DNA of 34,401 nucleotides from an uncultured Paracoccaceae bacterium (GCA_913062865.1 CAJXWO010000030.1:1-34401); one strand, 5' to 3'; shown: positions 17,892 to 25,908, numbered from the stretch's first letter. The notes: generated by a model from the sequence alone, not told the origin. Numbers and translations: made by a program.

Positions 17892-19159
17892 CCCAAGCGC
17901 CTGGCGGCAGCCTTTGGGAGGCGAGCGCGCGCGAGCGGTTCGAAGGGGTCCCGGTCGGCACGGGGTCCGTCGACTTGGCGATCATCGGCGGTGGCTTCAC
18001 GGGCTGTGCGGCCGCGCTGCAGGCCGCCCGGCAGGGGGCCTCGGTCACGGTCTTCGAAGCCGAGACAGTGGGACATGGCGGGTCGGGGCGCAATGTGGGC
18101 CTTGTGAATGCCGGTCTGTGGCTGCCTCCCGACGCGGTCGAGGGGCGGCTGGGGCAGGCGGCGGGTGCGCGGCTGAATACGGCGCTTGCCGCCGGCCCGG
18201 GCCTTGTGTTCGATCTTGTCCGGCGCCACGAGATCGCTTGCGACGCGGTCCAGGCCGGAACGCTCCATTGCGCGCACGCCGACAGCGCCCTGGCGGATCT
18301 GCAAGAGCGTCAGCGCCAGCAGGCAGCGCGCAACGCCCCGGTCCGGCTGCTCACAGGTCCTGAAACAGCCCGGAGCATCGGCTCAAACGCCTTTGCCGGG
18401 GCCTTGCACGACAAACGTGCCGGAACGGTGCACCCATTGTCCTACGTGCGCGGCCTGGCGCGCGCCGCAAGCGAGGCCGGCGCAAGGATCCATGAACGCA
18501 GCCCGGTACGCCGGTTGCGCCACGAGGGCGGCAGCTGGCAGATCGAAACCGACGACGGCGCATTGCGCGCACGCCGGGTGCTGGTGGCGACGAACGCCTA
18601 CCATCGCGAGGTTGCAGGCCTTGCCATGCCCAAGCTGGCGGGTGTGCACTACTTCCAGATCGCCACGGTACCGCTGCCCGAGCATCTGCGCGACACGATC
18701 CTGCCGGGCGGGGAAGGGTGCTGGGACACCGGCCTTGTGATGAGCTCGTTCCGGCTCGATGCCAAGGGGCGTTTCATCTACGGGGGCATGGGCAACACGG
18801 ACTGGCCCGGTGCTTCGGTACATCTGGCCTGGGCGCGGCGCAGTATTGCGCGGCGGTTCCCGCAGCTCGGTGACATGCCTTGGGTTCATGCATGGTGCGG
18901 TCGGATCGCCATGTCCCGCGACTACATTCCCAAGGCTGTAGCCATCGGACCGGGTGCCATGGCGATCTTCGGCTATTCGGGTCGCGGCATCGCGCCGGGC
19001 ACGGTGCTCGGACGCGATGCCGCCAAGGCGCTGCTGGCCGACGATCCGGACCGCCTGTCACTGCCTCTGGAACAGGGCTATCACGATCCATGGGCCGGGC
19101 TGCGCACGATCTACTATGAAACAGGTGCACGGCTGAACCATGCGGTCCGGCGTTCCTGA
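17888..19159 (+). CDS. DAO-family FAD-dependent oxidoreductase
   Basis: 423 aa. An N-terminal Rossmann motif VDLAIIGGGFTGCAAALQAARQGASVTVFEAE (about 28-59) and a C-terminal FAD-closing segment AIFGYSGRGIAPGTVLGRDAAKALL mark the D-amino-acid-oxidase/glycine-oxidase (DAO) fold. No signal peptide is seen. Relatives oxidise amines or amino acids such as sarcosine, gamma-glutamylputrescine or L-pipecolate. Translational coupling to the E1 gene and proximity to gcdH make an L-pipecolate oxidase-like role in lysine breakdown attractive. The substrate is not settled by the motifs. Confidence 0.85.
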   Translation: MTQAPGGSLWEASARERFEGVPVGTGSVDLAIIGGGFTGCAAALQAARQGASVTVFEAETVGHGGSGRNVGLVNAGLWLPPDAVEGRLGQAAGARLNTALAAGPGLVFDLVRRHEIACDAVQAGTLHCAHADSALADLQERQRQQAARNAPVRLLTGPETARSIGSNAFAGALHDKRAGTVHPLSYVRGLARAASEAGARIHERSPVRRLRHEGGSWQIETDDGALRARRVLVATNAYHREVAGLAMPKLAGVHYFQIATVPLPEHLRDTILPGGEGCWDTGLVMSSFRLDAKGRFIYGGMGNTDWPGASVHLAWARRSIARRFPQLGDMPWVHAWCGRIAMSRDYIPKAVAIGPGAMAIFGYSGRGIAPGTVLGRDAAKALLADDPDRLSLPLEQGYHDPWAGLRTIYYETGARLNHAVRRS

Positions 19160-19172
19160 GAAGGCGCGGCAG

Positions 19173-19200
19173 AGGCGTGGGCACAACGCCTAAGGTTCTT
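19173..19200 (+). terminator. Possible terminator of the E1/FAD-oxidase operon
   Basis: AGGCGT (19173-19178) and ACGCCT (19186-19191) form a perfect 6-bp stem with a 7-base loop, 13 bases after the stop codon. A modest T-containing run (AAGGTTCTT) follows. The short stem makes this uncertain. Confidence 0.4.
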
Positions 19201-19213
19201 AATGCGTGTTTCG

Positions 19214-19286
19214 CATAATTTATATTATGTTAATAATGGATATGTGAGCACCGAAGTCGTTCGTTAAGCATTCTGCAACGTTAAGC
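19214..19286 (+). promoter_or_regulatory. AT-rich regulatory region of the luxR-type gene
   Basis: This stretch is markedly AT-rich against its surroundings. It holds an inverted repeat CATAAT-TTAT-ATTATG (19214-19229) and two direct copies of CGTTAAGC (19262-19269, 19279-19286) spaced 17 bp apart, ending ten bases before the ATG at 19296. These could be regulator sites, autoregulatory or otherwise. Assignment of -35/-10 boxes is not safe. Confidence 0.45.
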
Positions 19287-19295
19287 GGTAAGCCC

Positions 19296-20051
19296 ATGGA
19301 TACAATCGCCTATATCGACCAGCTGGCCAATGCGGACAGCATCGAAGCCCTTTGGGCCATGCATACCGATCGTATGTCCCGCTATGGCTTTGACCGGCTG
19401 ATCTATGGCTTTACCCGGTATCGGACCACCACGTCCCTGGGCGATCCTGACGATTTCATCCTGCTGACCAATCAGCCCAAGGCCTATACCGATGGGTTCA
19501 TCGGACAGGGTCTGTATTTCCACGCCCCGATGGTGCGTTGGGCGCTTGAAAACGACGGCGCCTGCAGCTGGCGGATCCTCGATGGCATGATAGGCCAAGG
19601 CGCCCTGAGCGCCGAAGAGCAAAAGGTCATTGCCTTCAACCATGCGCACAAAGTCACGGCCGGTTATTCGATCAGTTTTCGCGCGCTGTCCTCCCGCTCC
19701 AAGGGCGCGATCGCGCTGACCGCACGCGAAGGTCTGAGCCAGGACGACGTGGAAGAGATCTGGGCCGCGCACGGACGCGACATCACGGCCATGAACAACG
19801 TGGCGCATCTCAAGATCCTCGCCCTGCCCTATACCAGCGCGTCCCGCGTTCTGACACCGCGACAACGCGAGGCGCTGGAATGGGTCGGCGACGGCAAGAC
19901 GACCCAGGATATCGCCATGCTCATGGGCCTGACACCGGCCACGGTGGAAAAACATCTGCGCCTGGCGCGCGCGTCGCTCAATGTCGAGACAACGGCCCAG
20001 GCGGTGCTCAAGGCCGCGCTGCAGAACCAGATGTTCATTCTCGAAGCCTGA
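19296..20051 (+). CDS. LuxR-family regulator with autoinducer-binding-type domain (LuxR solo)
   Basis: 251 aa. The N-terminal domain (about 20-165) has the layout of acyl-homoserine-lactone (AHL) binding domains. The C-terminal LuxR helix-turn-helix is LTPRQREALEWVGDGKTTQDIAMLMGLTPATVEKHLRLARASLNV, with the conserved Glu, Leu and Gly. Aligned by spacing to TraR, W57, Y61 and D70 correspond here to Y64, F68 and A77, while W85 is kept as W92. The key AHL contacts are therefore changed. No luxI-type synthase is in the window. It may bind a different ligand or none. The Shine-Dalgarno is weak (GCGGTAAG). Confidence 0.88.
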   Translation: MDTIAYIDQLANADSIEALWAMHTDRMSRYGFDRLIYGFTRYRTTTSLGDPDDFILLTNQPKAYTDGFIGQGLYFHAPMVRWALENDGACSWRILDGMIGQGALSAEEQKVIAFNHAHKVTAGYSISFRALSSRSKGAIALTAREGLSQDDVEEIWAAHGRDITAMNNVAHLKILALPYTSASRVLTPRQREALEWVGDGKTTQDIAMLMGLTPATVEKHLRLARASLNVETTAQAVLKAALQNQMFILEA

Positions 20052-20277
20052 GTGCGGCTTGGGTCAGGAATCCCTGACTGGCATGACGCAAGGTAAAGCG
20101 GCATGCTGACCGGGTTCCGTGAGTGGTGGCTTTGGCCAAGGAACTTCGGCCTCGAACTCCCTGAAATTACAGGGCTCTTTCGGGCTCTCCCTTTGTCGGC
20201 GCCCGGGATGCATTACATCCGGGCCCGACACCCGGTCCGTTCTGCTCTATCCCCATGCTGTACGAGCGGCCGATAGA
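20052..20277. other. Gene-free region between luxR-type gene and tsf, with hairpins
   Basis: No convincing reading frame is found. Two inverted repeats are seen. CCCTG-AAATTA-CAGGG (20159-20174) is perfect. CCCGGGATG (20202-20210) pairs with CATCCGGG (20216-20223) around a 5-base loop with one bulged G. The stretch could be the 3' end of the luxR-type message, or a small RNA. I cannot identify a known RNA family. Confidence 0.35.
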
Positions 20278-20312
20278 GAAACGGGGCCGACGCATCCGCG
20301 CGGCCCCGTTTC
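20278..20312 (-). terminator. Terminator of the rpsB-tsf operon
   Basis: GAAACGGGGCCG (20278-20289) and CGGCCCCGTTTC (20301-20312) form a perfect 12-bp stem with an 11-base loop, 32 bases beyond the tsf stop. On the minus strand the stem ends in GTTTC followed by TCTATC, a modest T-rich tail. It can also stop plus-strand transcripts from the luxR-type gene. Confidence 0.75.
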
Positions 20313-20344
20313 CTTTGCATATAATCGTCTCGCTGTCGCGATGG

Positions 20345-21220
20345 TTAGCCTTGGGCGGCCTTCGCGACTTCGGCGGCAAAATCTTCCTTCTCGACTTCGA
20401 TGCCTTCGCCCACTTCGAGGCGGACATAGCCGGTGATCGTGGCACCGGCCTCTTTCGCGGCGGCCTCGACGGTCAGGTCCGGGTTGACCACGAAGGACTG
20501 GCCCAGCAGCGTCACCTCGGACAGGAATTTCTTCATGCGGCCTTCGATCATCTTCTCGATGACCTGCTCGGGCTTGCCCGACTCGCGCGCGATGTCGATC
20601 TGCACCTGACGCTCTTTCTCGACCACGGCCGGGTCCAGATCGTCGGCCGACAGCGATGCCGGGTTCACGGCGGCGATGTGCATCGCGACCTGCTTGCCGA
20701 AGGCCTCGTCACCGCCGGTCATCGCGACCAGCACGCCGATCTTGCCCATGCCGTCCGCGGCGGCGTTGTGGACGTAGGACACCACGGTGTCGCCCTCGAT
20801 CTTGGCCATGCGGCGCAGCGACATGTTCTCGCCGATGGTGGCGATCTTGTCGGTCAGGGTGTCGGCAACGGTCTTGCCGCCCATGTCGGCGGCGGCCAGC
20901 GCCTCGACATCTTCAGCCCCCATGGCGGCATTTGCGATGCCTGCGACCATGGCCTGAAACTCGCCGTTCTTTGCGACGAAGTCGGTCTCCGAGTTCACTT
21001 CGACGGCGACGCCTGTGCCACCATCGACCTTGACGGCGACAAGGCCCTCTGCCGCGGTGCGGCCCGATTTCTTGGCCGCTTTGGCCAGACCCTTGGTGCG
21101 CAGCCAATCGACAGCGGCGTCCATGTCGCCGTCATTTTCGGTCAGCGCTTTTTTCGCGTCCATCATGCCTGCGCCCGTCGTGTCGCGCAGTTCCTTCACC
21201 ATCGCTGCAGTGATCGCCAT
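20345..21220 (-). CDS. tsf: Translation elongation factor Ts
   Basis: Nucleotide exchange factor that regenerates EF-Tu-GTP. The 291-aa protein has the N-terminal UBA-like segment [42 protein letters not shown], then the EF-Tu-binding domain with [19 protein letters not shown] 21220 follows GAGGAGAG; a longer in-frame extension is rejected. The 79-base gap from rpsB contains a GCGGGC-ATA-GCCCGC hairpin (21256-21270) without a T-run, so the two genes are still expected to be co-transcribed. Confidence 0.97.
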   Translation of the reverse strand: MAITAAMVKELRDTTGAGMMDAKKALTENDGDMDAAVDWLRTKGLAKAAKKSGRTAAEGLVAVKVDGGTGVAVEVNSETDFVAKNGEFQAMVAGIANAAMGAEDVEALAAADMGGKTVADTLTDKIATIGENMSLRRMAKIEGDTVVSYVHNAAADGMGKIGVLVAMTGGDEAFGKQVAMHIAAVNPASLSADDLDPAVVEKERQVQIDIARESGKPEQVIEKMIEGRMKKFLSEVTLLGQSFVVNPDLTVEAAAKEAGATITGYVRLEVGEGIEVEKEDFAAEVAKAAQG

Positions 21221-21299
21221 CTCGGCTCTCCTCAATTCGGGAAATGGGTTCGGGAGCGGGCATAGCCCGCGCCCCATGTCAGTTTTGTAAAAGCCCGGC

Positions 21300-22097
21300 T
21301 CAGGCGCCGGTTGTCTCGGCGGTGGCCTCGGCCTGTGCGGCGGCCTCGGTCAGCAGCTCTTCTTCCGGGGTCTCGGCCAGGGCGCCGACATCGACACCGG
21401 CTGCGCCCATCTGGGCCGACATGCCGTCAAGCGCGGCGCGGCTCACCAGGTCGCAGTACAGCGCGATGGCGCGCGCCGCGTCGTCGTTGCCCGGAATGAC
21501 GTAATCCACGCCCTTGGGCGAGCAGTTGGTGTCGACCACGGCAACGACCGGAATGCCCAGCTTGTTGGCTTCGGCGACGGCCAGCGCCTCTTTCTTGACG
21601 TCGATGACGAACAGCATGTCGGGCACACCGCCCATTTCGCGGATGCCGCCCAGGGATGCGTTGAGCTTTTCCTGGTCACGCTCCATGCCCAGGCGCTCTT
21701 TCTTGGTCAGGCCCTCGGCGCCGTTCGCCATCTGCTCGTCGATATGCTTCAGGCGCTGGATCGACTGGGACACGGTCTTCCAGTTGGTCAGCGTGCCGCC
21801 CAGCCAGCGGTGGTTCATATAGTACTGGGCGCATTTTTCAGCGGCCTCGGCCACGGGCGCGGCCGCCTGGCGCTTGGTGCCCACGAACAGGATGCGACCG
21901 CCCTTGGCGACGGTTTCGCGGATCGCGTTCAGCGCCGCGTCAAGCATCGGCACGGTCTGCGTCAGGTCGAGGATGTGGATGCCGTTGCGCGCGCCGTAGA
22001 TGTATTCACCCATCTTCGGGTTCCAGCGCTGCGTCTGGTGGCCAAAATGAACGCCGGCCTCAAGCAGCTGGCGCATGGAGAACTCGGGAAGAGCCAT
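21300..22097 (-). CDS. rpsB: 30S ribosomal protein S2
   Basis: 265-aa small-subunit protein. [41 protein letters not shown] at the N-terminus, [16 protein letters not shown], and [36 protein letters not shown] are all standard S2 signatures. ATG 22097 is preceded by AAGGAAACGACAC; the frame is open further upstream but through the promoter and leader. The C-terminal tail is rich in Ala and Glu, as in other alphaproteobacteria. Confidence 0.98.
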   Translation of the reverse strand: MALPEFSMRQLLEAGVHFGHQTQRWNPKMGEYIYGARNGIHILDLTQTVPMLDAALNAIRETVAKGGRILFVGTKRQAAAPVAEAAEKCAQYYMNHRWLGGTLTNWKTVSQSIQRLKHIDEQMANGAEGLTKKERLGMERDQEKLNASLGGIREMGGVPDMLFVIDVKKEALAVAEANKLGIPVVAVVDTNCSPKGVDYVIPGNDDAARAIALYCDLVSRAALDGMSAQMGAAGVDVGALAETPEEELLTEAAAQAEATAETTGA

Positions 22098-22215
22098 GTG
22101 TCGTTTCCTTTCCGGTTTGTCGCCTTGGCGGGGCATGAAAGGAGCGGATGCTCCAACCGGCGGACCGGCGGGGATGTCTCCCCCGACGACCCAAACCCCG
22201 CCTGCGGATTTGAAT
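22098..22215 (-). promoter_or_regulatory. Structured 5' leader of rpsB
   Basis: The untranslated leader between the predicted promoter and the rpsB start can fold on the minus strand. GGCGGGG can pair with CCCCGCC around a ~22-base loop, and GGAGC-ATCC-GCTCC forms a small hairpin nearer the start. S2 autoregulates its own operon through a leader in several bacteria; whether this one does is not shown. Confidence 0.4.
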
Positions 22216-22221
22216 GGCGCG

Positions 22222-22250
22222 CGTATAAAAGGGTTTTCCGACAATGGCAA
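22222..22250 (-). promoter_or_regulatory. rpsB-tsf promoter
   Basis: On the minus strand, TTGCCA (-35, plus-strand bases 22245-22250) is followed after exactly 17 bases by TATACG (-10, plus-strand 22222-22227), close to the sigma-70 consensus. It lies about 125 bases upstream of the rpsB start. Confidence 0.65.
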
Positions 22251-22276
22251 CCCCGCATGGCGCGCGGTCCGGGCAG

Positions 22277-22333
22277 GCAAAATCTTCGCCGAAGATTTTG
22301 CTGCAAGAGCAGAGTTTTCGGCGAAAACTCTGC
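22277..22333. terminator. Twin palindromic hairpins downstream of aroB
   Basis: Two 25-bp palindromes lie side by side. Arms are GCAAAATCTTCG / CGAAGATTTTGC (22277-22301) and GCAGAGTTTTCG / CGAAAACTCTGC (22309-22333), each with one central base. The second begins four bases past the aroB stop on the minus strand. They probably end aroK-aroB transcripts before the rpsB promoter. Architecture and core sequence resemble 13329-13380. Confidence 0.7.
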
Positions 22334-22337
22334 CTGC

Positions 22338-23456
22338 TCAACGGCCCCGCAGCGCGTCTTCAAGCAGGGTGAGCACCGCCTCATGCGGCACGTCGGAGGT
22401 GACGAACGCCTCTCCGATCCCGCGCGCGAGGATGAATCGCAGCTGGCCATCGACCACCTTCTTGTCCTGCCCCATGAGATCCAGAAGCGCCTCGGCGGTC
22501 GGAAGATCGCCGGGAATATCCGCCAGGTCGGTCTTCATGCCCATCGCCTTGAGATGCGCCCGCACGCGGCTCGGGGCCTCTTGCGCGCAAAGCCCCAGGC
22601 GCGAGGACAATTCGAAGGCCAGCGCACAGCCTATGGCGACCCCTTCCCCGTGCAGAAGCCGGTCGGAATAGCCCGTCGCGGCCTCGAGCGCGTGACAGAA
22701 CGTGTGCCCAAGGTTCAAAAGCGCGCGGTCGCCCTGCTCGGTCTCGTCACGGACCACGATCTCGGCCTTCATCTCGCAGGACCGGCGCACGGCGTGGATG
22801 CGCGCCTCTTGGTCGCCCGAGGCCATCGCCGGCCCCTGCCCCTCGAGCCAGTTGAAGAAATCCGCATCCCCCAGAAGCCCGTATTTCACCACCTCGCCGT
22901 AGCCCGCGAGGAAATCGCGCGGCGGCAGCGTGCTCAGCACATCCGTGTCGGCCAGAACAAGGCTGGGCTGGTGGAACGCGCCGATCAAATTCTTGCCCTG
23001 GGGCGCGTTGATGCCGGTCTTGCCGCCCACGGAACTGTCGACCTGCGCCAGCAGCGTCGTGGGGATCTGCACGAAGCGCACGCCCCGGCGCAGGACCGCC
23101 GCCGCAAAGCCCGCCAGATCGCCGATCACCCCGCCGCCAAAGGCCACGACCACATCGCGCCGCTCGACCTTTTCGGCCAAAAGCCACTCGACCGCGCGTT
23201 CGAATTGCGGCCAGCCCTTGGTGGCCTCACCCGGCGGCAGCGCCAGCGCCGTCATCTCGACCCCGCCCGCCGCAAGGCCCGCGCGCAACGTCTCCAGGTG
23301 AAGGCGCGCAACCGTTTCGTCGGTCAGCACCGCCACCCGCGGGCGGTGCAGGAGCGGTGCGACCTCGGCCCCGGCCCGCGCCAGAAGCCCGGGCCCGATC
23401 CGGATGTCATAGGCACGGCCGTCCAGGGGCACATGCACGGTTCTCGTATCGCTCAT
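22338..23456 (-). CDS. aroB: 3-dehydroquinate synthase
   Basis: Converts DAHP to 3-dehydroquinate with NAD and a divalent metal, the second shikimate step. The 372-aa protein shows the NAD-binding FGGGVIGDLAGFAAA, the IPTTLLAQVDSSVGGKTGIN segment, and metal-ligand regions LNLGHTFCHALE and LLHGEGVAIG. ATG 23456 overlaps the aroK stop (ATGA) and has GGAGAG upstream; the frame extends further into aroK but without family similarity. The product of the DAHP synthase at the left edge is its substrate. Confidence 0.97.
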   Translation of the reverse strand: MSDTRTVHVPLDGRAYDIRIGPGLLARAGAEVAPLLHRPRVAVLTDETVARLHLETLRAGLAAGGVEMTALALPPGEATKGWPQFERAVEWLLAEKVERRDVVVAFGGGVIGDLAGFAAAVLRRGVRFVQIPTTLLAQVDSSVGGKTGINAPQGKNLIGAFHQPSLVLADTDVLSTLPPRDFLAGYGEVVKYGLLGDADFFNWLEGQGPAMASGDQEARIHAVRRSCEMKAEIVVRDETEQGDRALLNLGHTFCHALEAATGYSDRLLHGEGVAIGCALAFELSSRLGLCAQEAPSRVRAHLKAMGMKTDLADIPGDLPTAEALLDLMGQDKKVVDGQLRFILARGIGEAFVTSDVPHEAVLTLLEDALRGR

Positions 23457-24001
23457 CAGCGGCTCTCCAAAACGTCGGGGCGGGTTTCCAGGGCCGCGAT
23501 GACCCGTCGGGCGGTGTCTTCGATCGAGCAGCCCGCGTCTGTGCTCACGGTCAGATCGGCCTGCGCATAAAGCGGCACCCGCGCATCGTGAAGATCTCTG
23601 AGCGTGGCGTAGGGATCGGGCGTGCGCAACAGCGGTCGGGTGTCCTTGTGCCGGACGCGCGACCACAGAAGGTCCAGATCGGCCTTGAGCCAGACCGACA
23701 CGCCCAGCCGCGAGATCGTCTCGCGGTTTGCCCGGGACAGGAACGCCCCGCCCCCCGTGGACAGAACGCCCCGCTTCGTTTCCAGAAGCCGCGTGATGAC
23801 CTGGCTTTCTCGGTCGCGAAAGAACGGCTCGCCGTCACGGGCGAAGATCTCGGCGATGCTCATGTTCGCCGCCTTCTCGATCTCGGCATCCGAATCGAGA
23901 AAAGGCGCATGGGTCATCTGCGCCAGCGCCCGCCCGACCGCAGTCTTGCCTGCGCCCATCATGCCCACCAGCACAACGGTCTTCTTCAAATGCCAGTCCA
24001 T
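23456..24001 (-). CDS. aroK: Shikimate kinase
   Basis: Phosphorylates shikimate at the 3-hydroxyl using ATP. 181 aa with P-loop GMMGAGKTAVG (about 13-23), the DSDAEIE magnesium/substrate motif, the arginine in FRDRESQ, and STGGGAFLS. Start ATG 24001 gives the usual short N-terminus; the ORF can be extended to 24139 but that part has no family similarity. The Shine-Dalgarno (GCAGG) is modest. aroK-aroB overlap by ATGA, a common pairing. The 121 bases upstream separate it from a divergent small gene and should hold both promoters. Confidence 0.96.
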   Translation of the reverse strand: MDWHLKKTVVLVGMMGAGKTAVGRALAQMTHAPFLDSDAEIEKAANMSIAEIFARDGEPFFRDRESQVITRLLETKRGVLSTGGGAFLSRANRETISRLGVSVWLKADLDLLWSRVRHKDTRPLLRTPDPYATLRDLHDARVPLYAQADLTVSTDAGCSIEDTARRVIAALETRPDVLESR

Positions 24002-24122
24002 GTCGCGCCTGCTCGGCCAAGCTCTGCTTAAATCCAGATTGATCCCCTCAATGACGTGATCTTCCCGAAAAGGCCAGTTATAAGCCGGAAAAACATGACG
24101 CAGCGCGCGCAAGGAGGCAGAG

Positions 24123-24278
24123 TTGGGGCACGTCATCAAATGGCTATTCTACCTGAGTGTCTTGGCGGCGATCGCGCTTGTTGCCTATGCCTATGTCGGT
24201 GAGTTCTTCGGGGCGGATTTCTCGGCCCCGCAGCAGGAAATTCGGGTGCCGGTGACCTTGGATGCGCAGGACGACTGA
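24123..24278 (+). CDS. Small single-pass membrane protein, 51 aa, TTG start
   Basis: Reading from TTG 24123 to TGA 24278 gives 51 residues: a helix IKWLFYLSVLAAIALVAYAY (about 5-24), then a polar tail with GEFFGADFSAPQQEIRVPV and an acidic end. A near-perfect Shine-Dalgarno AAGGAGG (24111-24117) is five bases before the TTG, which strongly supports translation. No other use of that site is apparent. The last 17 bases overlap the next gene's start, implying coupling. The topology is probably one transmembrane helix with the tail outside or inside undetermined. I do not recognise a characterised family. Confidence 0.72.
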   Translation: MGHVIKWLFYLSVLAAIALVAYAYVGEFFGADFSAPQQEIRVPVTLDAQDD

Positions 24279-25908
24279 GCGCCGCACCGGGATCGCCTGC
24301 GCGATCCTTCTGGGCCTTTGCGGCCTGGCCGGACAGGCGGGGTCCGTGTCCGCGCAGGAGGCCGGTCCGCTATCCGTCATCGACTGGCTGTCCCAGGAGC
24401 CGCCCCTGCCCTTGCCCGACGCGCCGCGCGGCGCAGGGAGCGGCGCACGGTCCGGCACCGTGGAAGGGGCGCTGCCCGGCCTGCCCGCCGGCACGGGCGT
24501 CGCATCCGACGATCCGCCCGTCACCGACAGCGCCAAGGCGCCCGCCGTCGACGTGCAGCCGCTGGACGGGGCCGCCGACAGGGGCGCGGTGGGTCTTCTT
24601 CCCGGCAGCGTCACCGGCCTGCCCGCCGATCTGTGGCGCAACAGCGATGCCGACCGCCTTGCACGCCGCATCCGCGACATCGACCTGGGCGAAACCCCCG
24701 CGCTCAAGGCGCTGTTCCTGAGCTTGTTGCTGGCCGAGGCACGCCCGCCCCGGACCGCTTCGGAGCCGGACACGCTGCTTCTGGCCAGGCTCGATCGCCT
24801 GATCGAAGAGGGGGCCGTGGACCCGGCCCATGCCCTGGTCGAACGGGCCGGTCCCGAGACACCCGCGCTGTTCGCACGCTGGTTCGACACTTCGCTGCTT
24901 CTGGGCCGGTCCCGGGCCGCCTGCGATGCGGTGCGCGCCCGTCCCGCCCTGGCCGAGGATCCCGCCGTGCAGATCTTCTGCCTGGCGCGCGCGGGCGACT
25001 GGGACACGGCCTACCTTCTGCTCGGGAGCGCACGGGCGCTAGGCACCCTGTCCGAGCCCAAGGCGCAACTGCTCGAACGGTTCCTGGGCGATGGCGAGGA
25101 CGTGCCGCAGGCGGTGTTGCCGCCCTCGACCAACCCCGGCGTGCTCGAGGTGGTTCTGAACGGCGCCATTGGCGAGCCCATTCCGACCGCCGCCCTGCCC
25201 CGCAGCTTCGCCGTGGCCGATCTGGATGGCGATCAGGGCTGGAAGGCGCAGCTGGAGGCGGCCGAGCGGCTGGCCCGTGCGGGTGCCCTGCCGGAAAACC
25301 GCCTGCTTGCGATCTACACCGACCGCCTGCCCGCGGCCTCGGGCGGGGTCTGGGACCGGGTCGAGGCGCTTCAGCGCTTCGAGACCGCGCTGCGCACGGG
25401 CGACCCCGGTGCGGTGACGCGTGCCCTGCCCCGGGCCTGGGCCGCGATGGGCGAGACGGGGCTGCGCGTGCCGTTCGCGCGCCTTTTCGCGGAAGACCTG
25501 CTGCGGCTGCCGCTTACCGGCCCATCCCGGGCACTGGCGCTGCGGCTGGGCCTTCTGTCGCCACTTTACGAGACCATCGCCGATCGGGCGGAAGCGGCGG
25601 ACCCGGGTCTGGGCTTTGCCGCGTCGGTGGCACGCGGCGATCCGGACCCCGATCTTGCGCGCGCGCCGCGGGACCGGGCGATCCTCGCGGGCTTCGCGGC
25701 ACCGGAGCTGTCGGCCGAGCTGCAATCCTTGCTCGATCGCGGCCGCCTGGGCGAGGCGATCCTGGCCGGCATGGCCCGGTTTCGCTCCGGCGCGGAAGGC
25801 AACCTGGCCGATCTGACCGGGGCGCTGGCACTGTTTCGGGCCGTGGGGCTAGAGGACACCGCGCGCAGCGCCACGCTCCAACTGCTCCTGTCGGAGCCAG
25901 CGGGCTAG
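24262..25908 (+). CDS. Secreted or periplasmic helical-repeat protein of unknown function
   Basis: 548 aa. An Arg-rich N-terminus followed by GIACAILLGLCGLAGQAGSVSAQ looks like a Sec signal peptide with AQ cleavage. A Pro/Gly/Ala-rich linker (about 45-120) precedes about 400 residues of short amphipathic helices rich in Leu and Ala, resembling TPR-like solenoids without a clean consensus. There is no catalytic motif I can name. It overlaps the small membrane protein gene by 17 bases and ends two bases before xerD, so the three are one transcription unit. A second frame is also open across most of it, which in this GC-rich DNA I read as a shadow. Confidence 0.82.
   Translation: MRRTTERRTGIACAILLGLCGLAGQAGSVSAQEAGPLSVIDWLSQEPPLPLPDAPRGAGSGARSGTVEGALPGLPAGTGVASDDPPVTDSAKAPAVDVQPLDGAADRGAVGLLPGSVTGLPADLWRNSDADRLARRIRDIDLGETPALKALFLSLLLAEARPPRTASEPDTLLLARLDRLIEEGAVDPAHALVERAGPETPALFARWFDTSLLLGRSRAACDAVRARPALAEDPAVQIFCLARAGDWDTAYLLLGSARALGTLSEPKAQLLERFLGDGEDVPQAVLPPSTNPGVLEVVLNGAIGEPIPTAALPRSFAVADLDGDQGWKAQLEAAERLARAGALPENRLLAIYTDRLPAASGGVWDRVEALQRFETALRTGDPGAVTRALPRAWAAMGETGLRVPFARLFAEDLLRLPLTGPSRALALRLGLLSPLYETIADRAEAADPGLGFAASVARGDPDPDLARAPRDRAILAGFAAPELSAELQSLLDRGRLGEAILAGMARFRSGAEGNLADLTGALALFRAVGLEDTARSATLQLLLSEPAG

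Noticed and set aside
20320..20325. Perfect TATAAT on the plus strand next to the tsf stop
   Set aside because: No matching -35 box at 16-18 bp and it would only give antisense transcription into tsf; likely chance.
21256..21270. GCGGGC-ATA-GCCCGC hairpin between rpsB and tsf as a terminator
   Set aside because: No T-run follows on the minus strand; treated as an intercistronic hairpin within one operon.
21744..23570. 608-aa plus-strand frame opposite rpsB and aroB
   Set aside because: Antisense to two essential, clearly recognised genes.
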